Positions 13,501-21,835 of a stretch of 64,000 nt of DNA are shown in pieces. Made by a program: the position numbers and the translations under genes. Source of the stretch: Brasenia schreberi (lineage: Eukaryota; Streptophyta; Magnoliopsida; Nymphaeales; Cabombaceae); the NCBI GenBank assembly GCA_036023115.1, contig JAYKKT010000073.1, positions 11,967,001 to 12,031,000 on the forward strand. The letters are read 5' to 3'. The notes under the pieces were generated by a model. That model was given only the letters and a program-made list of their open reading frames with translations. It was not told where the DNA came from and searched no databases. Numbering within the stretch: the stretch's first letter is position 1; the number at the start of each line of letters is the position of its first letter.

Positions 13501-15449
13501 GGTACTTCTCAGGTTCATCCTCTAATAAAGTCCTCATATATGAGGCCACATGGCCACCAAAGATATATTTACGATGGACATCATCATAAAGACGATACGT
13601 GCACGATAGTCTGTCTTTCCTTGTCTTCTTCTCTTGAACTTGACTTGAAATCGTTTGAAATAGGCCCTCGACTTCTGAGCTTTTACAAACGCCATTTCCT
13701 CTGCAGGAGATTGACAACTTCGTTCGATCTCTCACGCCTCCGATGGCCATTGTTCGTTGCTCCCATTGATCGAAATTAGCTCTAATACCATGTTGAAAAA
13801 TGTGGTTACGCAGCAGAAATTGAAAATCATAAATATAAAGAAGAGAAAATGTAGAGATCGGAGGCCGCCCCCCTCTTTCTCTCTTTCTTAATCACAACAA
13901 CTTAACCCTAATACAACCTATAAGCCCTTATATAAGGAGCTTTAAAATGTAAAATGACCAAAATAACCTTAGTACTTAACCCTATCACAACCTATCACAA
14001 ATATAAAGAAGAGAAAATGTGGAGATCGAAAGAGGAGACGGACCTCCAATGGAGGTTGCCCCCCCCTCTTTCTCTCTCTTTCTTAATCACAACAACTTAA
14101 CCCTAATACAACCTATCACCCCTTATATAAGGAGCTTTAAAACATAAAATAACCAAAATAACCTTAGTACTGAAAATTACCAAAATACCCTTACAAATTG
14201 GAGGTCCGCCTCCCTCTTTCTCTCTTTCTTAATCACAATAACTTAACCCTAATACAACCTATCAACCCTTATATAAGGAGTTGTAAAACATAAAATGACC
14301 AAAATACTCTTAGTACAACAAATTAACAAAATACCCTTACAACTTTAGACAATTACAATAATCCCTAAAACATCAAATTTCCTGTCCTAAAACATCAAGT
14401 ACTAAAAATGACTCTAAGCTCATATTCTTCAACAACAACATCCCATCATATACAACCAAACACAGTTTCTATATATTAATATCTGCCACCTTGTCCACCA
14501 ATCCTACTGACTTTCTCCCTCTATATTAATATCTCCCTCCGTGTCCACCAATCCTACTGACTTTCTCCCTCCCAAAGCTGCAAACCCTACCAAAATATGT
14601 CATAATGCATTATTTTTTTCTTTGTTACAAGCTATAATTGAAACAATACCAACCATTCAGCATCGGCACCAATAGCAACTAACTATGCCGCCACAACATT
14701 CTGCCAATCGATCATGGAGTAAACGATGATGCTGACAAGAACTAAATAAACAATCAACGTCATAAAATATCCATATCATGTAACCATCAAAGAGAAAACG
14801 AATCATGATACATGAAAATAAAGTTAAATAACCAAAGAAAACCAAACTCAAGCTTGTTCCCTCAGTAAGTAGAAATCTGAAAAGGTGAAACATAGCAACA
14901 AAAGTGCAATACCATGTACTCAAAAAATAACAAAAGTGGCACATAACGATAAAGCAAATTCGGCAAGAATGAAGCAAGATAAATTTAAGTTGACCATGCG
15001 GTGCCACAGTTTTCTTTTAGAAGGATCAACCCTCCATAAATAACAGAGAACAACAAGAATCAAATGGTAAGAATGCATGAAAAAGATAAAACTAAGTCAG
15101 GTTGAGTAATGGTCACATATGAGAGAGAGAGAACAGGAAGAAGAAAGAGAAAGGATTTATTACCGGTGAGGGAGGCTTCAAGGACGTGGGTGCGCCAGAG
15201 GACCTGATCCATCGGGGTGGTGGTGCCGGTCTTGGTACCCCTCTTCTGAATCTTGACTATAGTGAAGATGCTGGAGACAAAGATGAGTGAGAGGGTGCAG
15301 GCGAGGGTTTTCATTGTCGCCGGACCCTTTCCCGTCTTTAGCTGGTCCAATCCCCTTATGGTAAGCTCTCTCAAAGGCCCAACCTTCACCATCAGAAGCA
15401 ACGCCACCGCACCCTCCACCAGCAACACCAAAAACAGCAGCGGTATCAT
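1530..15449 (-). CDS. BAP31: BAP31-like ER membrane protein (two coding exons, 217 aa)
   Basis: Two exons, 15449-15164 and 1897-1530, join to a 217-residue protein. Family knowledge: plant B-cell receptor-associated protein 31-like proteins are ER membrane proteins thought to help export and quality control of membrane proteins. Seen: hydrophobic segments at about residues 3-21, 48-66 and 96-112, then a Glu/Lys-rich coiled coil from about 115 to 210. The first exon has the family signature MDQVLWRTH, the second [10 protein letters not shown] and [12 protein letters not shown]. The donor at 15163 (GTAATA) and acceptor CAG at 1898-1900 split a Gly codon and restore the frame, and the length matches the Arabidopsis homologue from memory (about 218 aa). 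The C-terminus ends LRIM rather than a lysine-rich tail, so a dilysine retrieval signal is absent here. No internal stop or frameshift. The only oddity is the 13.3-kb intron. Confidence 0.9.
3918..3922. repeat. Target site duplication ACAAC, left of element A
   Basis: The same five bases follow the other end of element A at 14435-14439. A perfect match at both predicted LTR ends fixes the element boundaries. Confidence 0.85.
3923..4260 (-). repeat. 3' LTR of element A (338 bp)
   Basis: Single-unit LTR. It carries one TATA-like palindrome (TTTATATAAGG near 4084-4094) after a CT-rich tract. Compare with the 644-bp 5' LTR at 13791-14434, which has three copies of this central part. Confidence 0.85.
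4261..4268 (-). other. Polypurine tract of element A
   Basis: Read on the minus strand, GAGGGGGG abuts the TG that opens the 3' LTR. This is the expected plus-strand priming site. Confidence 0.8.
4269..4686 (-). other. 3' internal tail of element A, non-coding
   Basis: About 420 bp between the 3' end of truncated copia B and the polypurine tract. One open frame (4703-4479) has no recognisable domain. The GATGAAG/CTGAGTTGA-rich sequence near 4380-4460 is internally repetitive. I assign it to A because the homology to copia C that marks B stops at about 4700. Confidence 0.5.
4690..5453 (-). pseudogene. Copia B reverse transcriptase / RNase H remnant with internal deletion
   Basis: Continuation of B beyond the copia C insertion. 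It begins with [13 protein letters not shown] and [18 protein letters not shown], the start of copia reverse transcriptase. After LDVKNAFL it jumps directly to a segment equivalent to [17 protein letters not shown] in copia C, so roughly 200 codons carrying the YVDD catalytic loop are missing. RNase H remnants follow (near 4,900-4,700) until homology ends inside the motif equivalent to EAEYRA. Confidence 0.7.
5449..5453. repeat. Left target duplication of copia C (CACGT)
   Basis: Pairs with CACAT at 9380-9384. One transition separates the two copies. Confidence 0.7.
5454..5508 (+). repeat. Truncated 5' LTR stub of copia C
   Basis: Shares TGTTAAGGAAAGTCG and TCGTGTAAATACATATTCATG with the 3' LTR at 9102, with an extra stretch of about 16 bp between them. 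The next base is already gag, so most of the LTR, primer site and gag N-terminus have been deleted. Confidence 0.7.
5509..6181 (+). pseudogene. Copia C gag and protease start
   Basis: The frame opens at 5525 and lacks the N-terminal half of gag present in B. A zinc knuckle CX2CX4HX4C is intact ([14 protein letters not shown], near 5860). The protease-like motif IIDSGTT follows at the end (canonical DSGA/DTGA). A stop at about 6,179 separates it from the rest of the polyprotein. Confidence 0.7.
6435..7130 (+). pseudogene. Copia C integrase remnant
   Basis: Contains the pre-integrase [14 protein letters not shown] stretch near 6,485 and the integrase core with [10 protein letters not shown] and RSDNGREY (first two acidic residues of D,D-35-E). 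Stops and a frameshift near 6,955 and 7,105 break it. Family role: integration of the cDNA copy. Confidence 0.7.
7384..9100 (+). pseudogene. Copia C reverse transcriptase and RNase H remnant
   Basis: Reverse transcriptase motifs [32 protein letters not shown] and [10 protein letters not shown] are readable. The catalytic YVDD is YVND (near 8,170), a change in a metal-binding Asp that should kill activity. RNase H remnants include [23 protein letters not shown] and a final HPTS before the polypurine tract. At least five in-frame stops or frameshifts. Confidence 0.75.
9102..9379 (+). repeat. 3' LTR of copia C (278 bp)
   Basis: Starts TGTTAAGG after the polypurine stretch CAGAGGGAG and ends TTTCTAATA, probably a mutated TTTCTAACA. 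Compare with the 330-bp LTR of B. Confidence 0.75.
9380..11862 (-). pseudogene. Copia B gag, protease and integrase remnant
   Basis: Order on the minus strand: gag N-terminal region (11809-11606, with RGRWAHLMG and STWRREDA as in UBN2-type gag), gag C-terminal region with zinc knuckle (11562-11041, [14 protein letters not shown], whose last Cys is changed to Tyr), protease/pre-integrase region (10868-10629), and integrase core (10286-10092, with [10 protein letters not shown] and RSDNGGEY). The polyprotein is broken by stops and frameshifts. It ends at 9,380 in the linker before reverse transcriptase, where copia C has inserted. It is a close relative of C but on the opposite strand. Confidence 0.75.
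12677..12689 (-). other. Primer binding site of copia B
   Basis: TGGTATCAGAGCC is complementary to the 3' end of initiator-Met tRNA and abuts the LTR, as in most plant copia elements. Confidence 0.85.
12690..13019 (-). repeat. 5' LTR of copia B (330 bp)
   Basis: Begins TGTTAAGGG and ends TTTCTAAGA directly before the primer site. The original end was probably TTTCTAACA. It shares blocks such as ATTAATACTTATTAGG and GGGTTTAGTTA with the copia C 3' LTR at 9102-9379, showing one family. The stretch TTTAGGGCCTTATAG occurs both inside the LTR (near 12,760) and just downstream of the primer site (near 12,665), so this LTR seems to contain a short copy of the leader. Confidence 0.8.
13020..13258 (-). 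other. Sequence downstream of the RPL5 copy in element A
   Basis: Non-coding sequence between the RPL5 stop and the 5' LTR of copia B. It may be RPL5 3' UTR carried along with the coding part. No poly(A) run was found. Confidence 0.4.
13259..13750 (-). pseudogene. RPL5: Internally deleted ribosomal protein L5 copy inside element A
   Basis: On the minus strand an RPL5 start (ATG at 13695, reading [20 protein letters not shown] and on to GKTDYRARI, 34 residues) is followed near 13,590 by a jump into the RPL5 C-terminus (from [13 protein letters not shown] at about 13579, through [20 protein letters not shown], to a stop at 13259, about 106 residues). Plant RPL5 is about 300 residues, so roughly 160 are missing, and the two parts are in different frames. 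RPL5 binds 5S rRNA in the large ribosomal subunit. The copy starts 29 bp after the primer site of element A. An upstream ATG at 13750 opens a 163-aa frame that reads the N-part out of frame and the C-part in frame. No introns are visible, suggesting an mRNA origin. Confidence 0.85.
13779..13790 (-). other. Primer binding site of element A
   Basis: TGGTATTAGAGC directly follows the LTR end TTTTTCAACA on the minus strand. It differs by one transition from the usual TGGTATCAGAGC. Confidence 0.8.
13791..14434 (-). repeat. 5' LTR of element A with tandemly repeated promoter segment (644 bp)
   Basis: Nearly twice as long as the 3' LTR. The central part, a CT-rich tract, CTTAATCACAACAACTTAA-like sequence and the palindromic CCTTATATAAGG box, occurs three times (TATA-like boxes near 13926-13937, 14122-14133 and 14268-14279). 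The outer ends match the single-unit 3' LTR. Confidence 0.8.
14435..14439. repeat. Target site duplication ACAAC, right of element A
   Basis: Partner of the duplication at 3918-3922. The first base after it returns to BAP31 intron sequence. Confidence 0.85.
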
Positions 15450-15700
15450 CCTTTTCCCTTCTCCTTCCTCCTCCCGGTTTCTTGTGTTCCTATGGAAAAC
15501 AAGTACGCGGCCAAATGCACACACACACACACACACAGAGGTCTGGTGAGAGAAGAGATTCAATCGGACGGAGTCTTCAAGTCTCACGTTTGGTCCCCGG
15601 TACAGAATCTCTCTTCCCAAAGTTTGGAATCTCTGGTCATGTATAAAGATATATATGGAGAGAGAGAGAGAGAGAGAGATTAGTCCGTCCATCCTTGAAC
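15450..15700 (-). promoter_or_regulatory. 5' leader and probable core promoter of the BAP31-like gene
   Basis: Upstream of the ATG at 15449 the minus strand has a (TG)n repeat at 15518-15537, then at about 15645-15656 a TATATATC stretch followed by (CT)n at 15657-15680. A TATA-like box about 200 bp from the ATG with a pyrimidine tract nearby fits a plant promoter, but the transcription start is not determined by sequence alone. Confidence 0.35.
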
Positions 15701-15972
15701 ATTCTCAAAGTGGTATTATTGTTTTTTCTTTAAAAATCTGATATCTTTAAAAAAGATAGAGCATGAATAAATGTACAAACTTATAAATGGCTAAAAAATA
15801 TCTTTAACAAATTTTAATTGTTCGATCAATCAGATAAGGGTTGAGTTTTGAATTAAAGAATAAAAAATAATATTGTACTTTTTAAAAAGTATATGTTAAA
15901 ATATCTCACACTATTTTAAAATCTTAATTGATTTTCGATCAGTTATAATTTTTAAAGTTAAGCATTGCATGG
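15701..15972. other. AT-rich intergenic sequence upstream of BAP31
   Basis: No coding potential or repeat terminus recognised. Confidence 0.4.
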
Positions 15973-16097
<125 letters not shown>

Positions 16098-16276
16098 AAA
16101 GCAGCTCATTGTTCGGCCCTAATTTAATTCATAATGAGCTTCGTTCATATGGAATTGAACGAGCTAGCTCTTATATATGTGATCTGGACATGAGCCATTC
16201 CCTGTTTCATTCAGAACAAACGCATGAGACTGGATCTAGTGGACTACTGTAAGCCAGCGTATAACTCAAGAAGCAC

Positions 16277-16278
<2 letters not shown>

Positions 16279-16359
<81 letters not shown>
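16279..16359. repeat. Compound microsatellite (CT)n(CA)n
   Basis: About 66 bp of CT followed by about 14 bp of CA. Confidence 0.95.
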
Positions 16360-16360
<1 letters not shown>

Positions 16361-17702
16361 CTAGGGTCCTCAAAGAGTAGGCATTCTCGATTAGTATCGT
16401 TAGATTAAACAAGATGAGTGGCTACCATTAAATAAAAACAAAGAAAAAGCTGAAGCTGAAACAGAAATTTTACTTGCTTTTTAGAATGATAACCTCAAAC
16501 ATGGTTAGTCTTATTGTTGTATAGTAGGATAGGCTGCAATACATACCACTTCTCTTTAACAATCAATATAATACAACCCTTGTATCACATACAAGGTTTT
16601 ATACAGGGGTTTATCGCTACCAAACGATACAAAGTATTGCCTGCATCATGCAATATGGTTGATACGTTCCCATGTCTTCCTTATTCCTATAAGCGAGTCC
16701 TTAAAACTCACTCTTCTCTCTCTAACTTGCAGTTTCTCCCACATTAAGCATCCCTCTTTCTCCTCCAAACTCTATCTTTTGCTCTGTTTACCTTAATTCA
16801 ATCAAAGTCTAAAATCCTAACCGCATGAAAAGTCAGCACTTAGACAAATGTGTAGTGCTTGAATTCGAATTGATCCTAATAGCACGGTAGCTTCCATTTG
16901 GAACCAGAAATAGTATTCAAACCAGGATCAAGCCGGTTCTGGTTTTGAATTGCTTCTGGCTTGAGTGTTGAAGAGCCCGAAAATGGAAAAAATGTGGAAC
17001 CAACAATTTGGAACCACGGTTCCAAGTTTCATGAAAGGTAGAACCGGAACCAATCCAAGTGATTCCTGGTTCTGGATCCAGTTTGACCGGCTATAGTTTC
17101 AGCCAGTTCTTTGCTTAATGAGGTTACGTTTGTAACCGCCAAGCTGGTTCCAAACTGGCCGTCTAACAGTGATGAATCATGGGTACAAAAGGATCAGAGC
17201 CATCCAATTGCATCAAGGTCATACAAATAAATGCAGTTGGGCACTTTAAATCCATTGGTGTCACACCGAATTGAGAGGGTCCTGTGAGCCTAAAATCAAT
17301 GGTGTCTGAAATCAACTGGAAGAGTTTGAAGAAAATAGCAGACAAACGAAGAACAAAAGAACACCATGTCTTCACCATCCGGTGGAGGGAGGATCATTAG
17401 ACGTAATCCCACCCTTTTCTCTTTATTCAGAGACGGCAGCGCAAATGCTTTCACTTGAAAACTTGTTTCCAATGTGCAGGGTAGGTGGTGTCCTCTGAAA
17501 ATCTGTTTGGAATATAGGTATTTGAGTGGAGAATGGAAGTTCATCCTTTTTCTAATTTGTGCACGTACGTCTATGATGAAGTAATGTGGTTGGTGAAGTG
17601 GAAGACAGAACTTTAAGTTGGCCTGTGTATTTGAAATAGTGTGCTTGATGGATTGGAAGACAGAATTTTCAGTTGGCGTGTTTTATTTTGTTTATGTTGC
17701 AG

Positions 17703-17706
<4 letters not shown>
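16360..17706. other. Intergenic sequence with a GGAACC/GGTTCC-rich part
   Basis: No gene recognised. From about 16,895 to 17,160 the words GGAACC, GGTTCC, CCGGTTC and GAACCGG recur on both strands, as in subterminal regions of some plant DNA transposons. A related stretch lies at 60,245-60,545. The ORF at 17,544-17,296 (minus) has no recognisable domain. Confidence 0.4.
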
Positions 17707-17791
<85 letters not shown>

Positions 17792-17819
17792 AAAGAAAGA
17801 TACATATATATAATGTAGA

Positions 17820-17857
<38 letters not shown>
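17707..17857. repeat. Compound microsatellites (TC)n(TG)n and (TG)n(GA)n
   Basis: Two adjacent runs: TC/TG at 17707-17791, and TG/GA at 17820-17857. The Leu-Ser repeat peptide predicted here is an artefact. Confidence 0.95.
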
Positions 17858-18177
17858 TTCAGTTGGAGGATGGAAAAGAGACCGTAGAAAGTGGTATTGG
17901 TTTGGAAAGGCGGTGGTGATGATCGATGATTATGATATGATATGTGAATGTGATCGACTTAGTAAATCTCGAACTTTCTATCTTTGACTTGATCATGCAA
18001 ATGAGATCATGTCACTGCTTTAGCAGAAATTGACTTTTAGATTGTGAAATATTACCCTGCTAGTAGGATTTCTCAATGTGTGAGTATCTCAAATTTGCAT
18101 GATACAATAACAAATCAAATATGCATTACTAGAAGAGGTCGGATTCAGTAGAGGAAACTCACAGGAGTGAAAGGTAA
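17858..18177. other. 3' flank of the VDE pseudogene
   Basis: AT-rich, no feature recognised. Confidence 0.4.
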
Positions 18178-20021
18178 CTATCTGAGCTTTCTAAATGGCA
18201 AGGCTTCTCCAAATAGTTTTCCCAGCTCTGCTGCTTCTATTTTCAGGCCTCTTAAGATTTCCATTTCCTCCTGACTAAGCTCCTTAAGGATGAACTCTTC
18301 ATCCTTCCTCAGCTCCTGAAAACCCTCACCCAGCCTTCGTAATAAAGACATCAGTCTTCTTCTCCTATTCCAGCTCTTCTACCTCTCCAATGATGGTTCT
18401 CTCTCCCTCCTCGACTCCAGCCTCTCCAAGAGTGGCAGCTCAGGGCCGCATGTGTTGTCAGTTCTTTTGAACTTCTTGAAGTCTAAACCATCTCTGACAG
18501 CCGCCCTTTCTAACTCGGGCACAATACTTTGGGGCAGAACCTTACTTCTTGTATACACTACACCACAGCACCCCCGTATCTATCCCATGCATCATTCCTA
18601 CCCCTATAGTACACAAATATGTAGTCATCCGGCTTATTCTCTACCTTTAACGACAGAATGTACCTGTGACAATCAAAGATTTTCCGAAAGGTTAGCGGGG
18701 AAGATGAACTGCCATAGATTTTCAAATAAAGGCATACGGAAATTAAGTATGACAGTGCAATACCAGTCATCTTCATGGTGAAGAAATTCATTATTGTGAT
18801 TGTAAAGGATATCAGGCTGCACAGGGTCTTGAACAAATCTCTGCACAGTTGATCTGGTGAATAAGCCTCCATCTGGGGTTGGTATCCGCCATGTCAAATT
18901 TCTGATGAGCTTCTCTGACTCGGGATGGAATTCATGAAGTTGACAATCAAACGTATCAAAGGTAGGATTCAGTCCACTGCTTATGTACCAGTTCCCACTG
19001 AAATCGGCAACGCTAAAGCTCTGAACCAATGCAGAGGAATCGGGGACAGGGAACTCCCCAACATCAGACTTCCAAAGTACACACTTCTTGCGTAAGACTG
19101 CACATTCATTGAATTGATCAACAACTTCATTCTTGAACAGATCCCCACATTTAATCTGCAAAGATCAGCTACAGAATGAAACTTATTAACTGCAGATACA
19201 ACGAACCTTCTTGTAAACAGAAGTGAACACTGAAATATTTGGGAAACTAGAGCCCATTAGGGTCCTCTTCCAAGTCATCATCGAAGCCAAGCTTGATGCT
19301 TTTCATATTTGTCTTGAGATCATCCAATATCCATATGAAAATCTAGTCACTGCATGATGTAATAGAGAAGTCAGTACCAACCTGACACTGTCTCATCAGG
19401 TCGATTGTTGCATGTTTGGAGGCAAGCAACGTTGCTGCACAACCTGGGTTGCTGATGCATTTAGCCAATTCCAATCTGAAACAACCAACAAATGAAGCAT
19501 GAATGCCAGCTTAATGAGCCTCAGATGTCACTCGTTCCATCATTTTATCTTTAGGCAGGACATATTACTTAGTACACTTATAACATTAATTAACATCTCG
19601 TTGCACATTGAATTAAAAAGTGCTTTTACATTGCTGTTTAAAATCATACACCAAGAATATCACCTGTGAGGCATAGCATCAAGACCTTGCTAAAGCTAAC
19701 ACTCTTCTACAGCATCTTGGATGATAAAACTAGACGAACGTGCAGAAATAGTAACTTAAGCATACTAAAGAGATGCACACCAAGAACGTTATACCTGCAC
19801 TCTGTCAATAGACACGCACACGTCTTGAGTGCATCTACAGCATCAGCTGATGGGATAAATAAGAGAGTAAATGCGAGAAACCCAGCTGCTTCCATGAGGT
19901 GCTGATGTCTCCATTCTTTGAGAGAATCTAACAGAGATTTTACTGAAAACCAATGCTTTCTGGGTGTCGGTGCAACATCAAACCACGAAATGACAAAACA
20001 TATTCTACCATTATCAGTACC
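18178..20021 (-). pseudogene. VDE: Violaxanthin de-epoxidase pseudogene
   Basis: Four exon-like blocks on the minus strand with good splice sites: about 20021-19795, 19475-19382, 19155-18764, 18663-18178. Family role: lumenal thylakoid enzyme converting violaxanthin to zeaxanthin for photoprotection. Seen: VDALKTCACLL at the mature start preceded by a hydrophobic LLFIPSADA transit stretch, and the lipocalin domain intact in the third block ([19 protein letters not shown], then [15 protein letters not shown]). Breaks: block 2 has a 1-base loss near 19,430 and a 2-base loss near 19,388, so the Cys-rich part is read out of frame. Block 4 has a 5-base tandem duplication (TACAC at 18554-18558 and 18559-18563) that creates a TAG right after GGAVV. 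At least two more shifts and a stop occur in the Glu-rich tail. The final [12 protein letters not shown] tail is still recognisable. Sequencing error could explain one shift, not all. Confidence 0.85.
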
Positions 20022-20463
20022 TCAACATCACAATGTGTAATATGTCGGGTAACCATGATTTTCAGTACGTACATAACACAGAATCATCCATGCTCGCATT
20101 GGCACTCCGAAAAGCATGGATTCGCATCACTCTATGTGGAGGGTATGCTCTTTCAGAAGTTTGATATGAATTGGACCAAAAAAGAACCCTTGTATCCTTA
20201 GACGAAGGTTGCAAATTCACCTTCACAGTCATGCTGATAATGTGTAATTCCAGGACTTCTCCTGCTTACTGTGGCTATTGACTCAATAACAACACGAGAA
20301 CCCTACCCGCGAGAAAAATAAGTTGGATATGCAAATGATCTCATATTGTCGGAGCCTGATGTCAATTACAACCTATACTACAATCAATACAGCTAGTCCA
20401 ATTACCAATACAGTTAATTTAATTTCCTTTCCTGAATATCTTTTTTTATTGGCAAGACGGCTT
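19452..20463. repeat. Segmental duplication block V, copy 1
   Basis: Contains the first VDE exon, the acceptor of the second, the intron between them and about 440 bp upstream. It is almost identical by eye to 36471-37494 in the same orientation. Homology ends around TTGGCAAGACGGCTT. Confidence 0.85.
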
Positions 20464-20687
20464 ATGTATCCTTACTTGAACAGGATCTGTTCTATAGGTT
20501 GTGCAACTGTATCTTTAAGTCCAAAGGAGACCGAAACCCAAGTCTGGAGGATGAGCCATTGACCTCTTGACCTGGGCGTGAATGCGTAGCTGGTCTTGAC
20601 CCTTGGGTTTAGTCCACTTGTGGAGGATCGTTCTCTTGTTCGAGTTCTCTCTGCCCGCGATGGTCTTGAGGTTGTCTGACAGTAAAC
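20464..20687. other. Unassigned 224 bp between block V and the LINE
   Basis: The minus strand is open in overlapping frames (20775-20472) without a domain I recognise. The equivalent position after block V copy 2 holds unrelated sequence of about 250 bp. Confidence 0.35.
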
Positions 20688-21028
20688 TCCGCCCATGTAA
20701 GGGATCACCCTTGCATTGCCGGTTCCAAGCCCGGATAAAGGAGGAGGGTTGTGTTAGGCTTCCGACAGCCAGCATAAAACTTCGTCAAATTTTTATAACA
20801 TGAATTATAAAAATTATGAGCATTGCTTTGGGGCGTCCCCGCCTAGCGACGTGCTGCAGAGCTCGAATGCAGTAAGAAGTAAGCAAGGGCCACTGCATTT
20901 ACGCCTGAATGTAGTGAATCAATTGCAGAGAGAGTTCCCACATCATGAACGGGTGTGGGTAAAGAAGTTAATCCCGCTACATTGCCGCTCGAATGTAGTG
21001 AAAAATTTTCAGAGAGGGTCTCCGCATT

Positions 21029-21835
21029 TTGATTATGGATAGATGCGGGGGGGTAAGGAAGCTAGTCCTAGATAATAAGATTCGTATTGGTTCTTGGAAT
21101 ATCGGAACATTATCGGGTAAGCTAATGGAGGTGGTAGATACTATGATTCGGAGAAAGATTCATATTCTATGTTTACAAGAGACAAAATGGGTTGGAGAAA
21201 AAGCAAAGGAGATAGAGGATACAGGTTTTAAATTATGGTACTCAGGTAAGGAAAAGGCTCGAAACGGAGTTGGTATTATCATAAATAAAGATTTAAAGGA
21301 GAGTGTAGTATAGACATACAACGATATGGTGACCGAATCATGACGTTGAAATTAGTATTAGGAGCAGAGGTTTTGAATATAGTTTGTGCTTACGCACCCC
21401 AAGTAGGACTAGAAGATAGTATAAAGACAGCTTTTTGGGAAGAGTTAGATAAGGTGTTTCAAAAGATTCCATAAAGGGAGATGATTTGTTTAGGAGGAGA
21501 TTTAAATTGACATGTCGGTAAAGAGGCATTAGGATATCAAGGGATTCATGAAAACTTTGGTTTTGAGGATGTAAACGAGGAAGGTGGGGAGATTTTAAAT
21601 TTTGCTATGGCATTTGATCTCTTTATAGTCAATACAATCTTCAAAAAATGAGATGAACATTTAATTACTTATAAGAGTAGCTTATCACAAACACAAATTG
21701 ATTACTTTATTTGTAGAAAAAAAGATAGAGCGTGTTGTAAAGATTGTAAGGTAATTCCAGGAGAAAGCTTAACCACCCAACATCGACTTTTAGTTATAGA
21801 TTTACAAATAAAAAAATGGACAAAGAAGAAAAGAG
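21029..21835 (+). pseudogene. LINE L1 endonuclease domain, with stops
   Basis: Readable in two frames: RIGSWNIGTLSGK, ILCLQETKW and GVGIIINKDLKE up to a stop at 21314, then CAYAPQVG, ICLGGDLN (stop) HVGKEALGYQG, NFAMAFDLFIVNT, QTQIDYFICR and TQHRLLV. These match the exonuclease-endonuclease-phosphatase fold that nicks the target. At least four in-frame stops plus a frameshift near 21,315. Confidence 0.75.

Larger units (their letters stand above)
3923..14434 (-). mobile_element. Outer LTR retrotransposon A (non-autonomous, carries RPL5 sequence)
   Basis: Minus-strand element bounded by LTRs that begin TGTTGAAGAATATG and end TTTTTCAACA (mutated to TTTTTCAATA in the 3' copy). ACAAC flanks it exactly on both sides (3918-3922 and 14435-14439), a perfect 5-bp target duplication. 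Immediately after the 5' LTR is TGGTATTAGAGC, an initiator-Met tRNA primer site as in copia elements, and just before the 3' LTR is a GAGGGGGG polypurine tract. Its own interior is only 13020-13790 plus about 4261-4686. Everything between is the younger copia B. The own interior has no gag or pol I can see but does contain an RPL5-derived segment, so A looks non-autonomous (about 2 kb without the insert and the enlarged 5' LTR). Confidence 0.85.
1898..15163 (-). other. 13.3-kb BAP31-like intron filled by nested retrotransposons
   Basis: The intron runs from donor GTAATA at 15163 to acceptor TTGCAG ending at 1898. Elements A, B and C occupy 3,923-14,434. The remaining 2.0 kb (1,898-3,917) and 0.7 kb (14,440-15,163) are AT-rich, and I recognise nothing in them. 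Without the nested elements the intron would be about 2.7 kb. Confidence 0.85.

Noticed and set aside
17618..17818. Open frame ending in a Leu-Ser repeat
   Set aside because: Runs through a (TC)n(TG)n microsatellite with no homologue known to me.
18452..18781. Plus-strand frame across the VDE region
   Set aside because: Antisense shadow of VDE exons on the minus strand.
20472..20775. Overlapping minus-strand frames before LINE L1
   Set aside because: Two overlapping frames of similar length with no domain, partly over LINE leader sequence.
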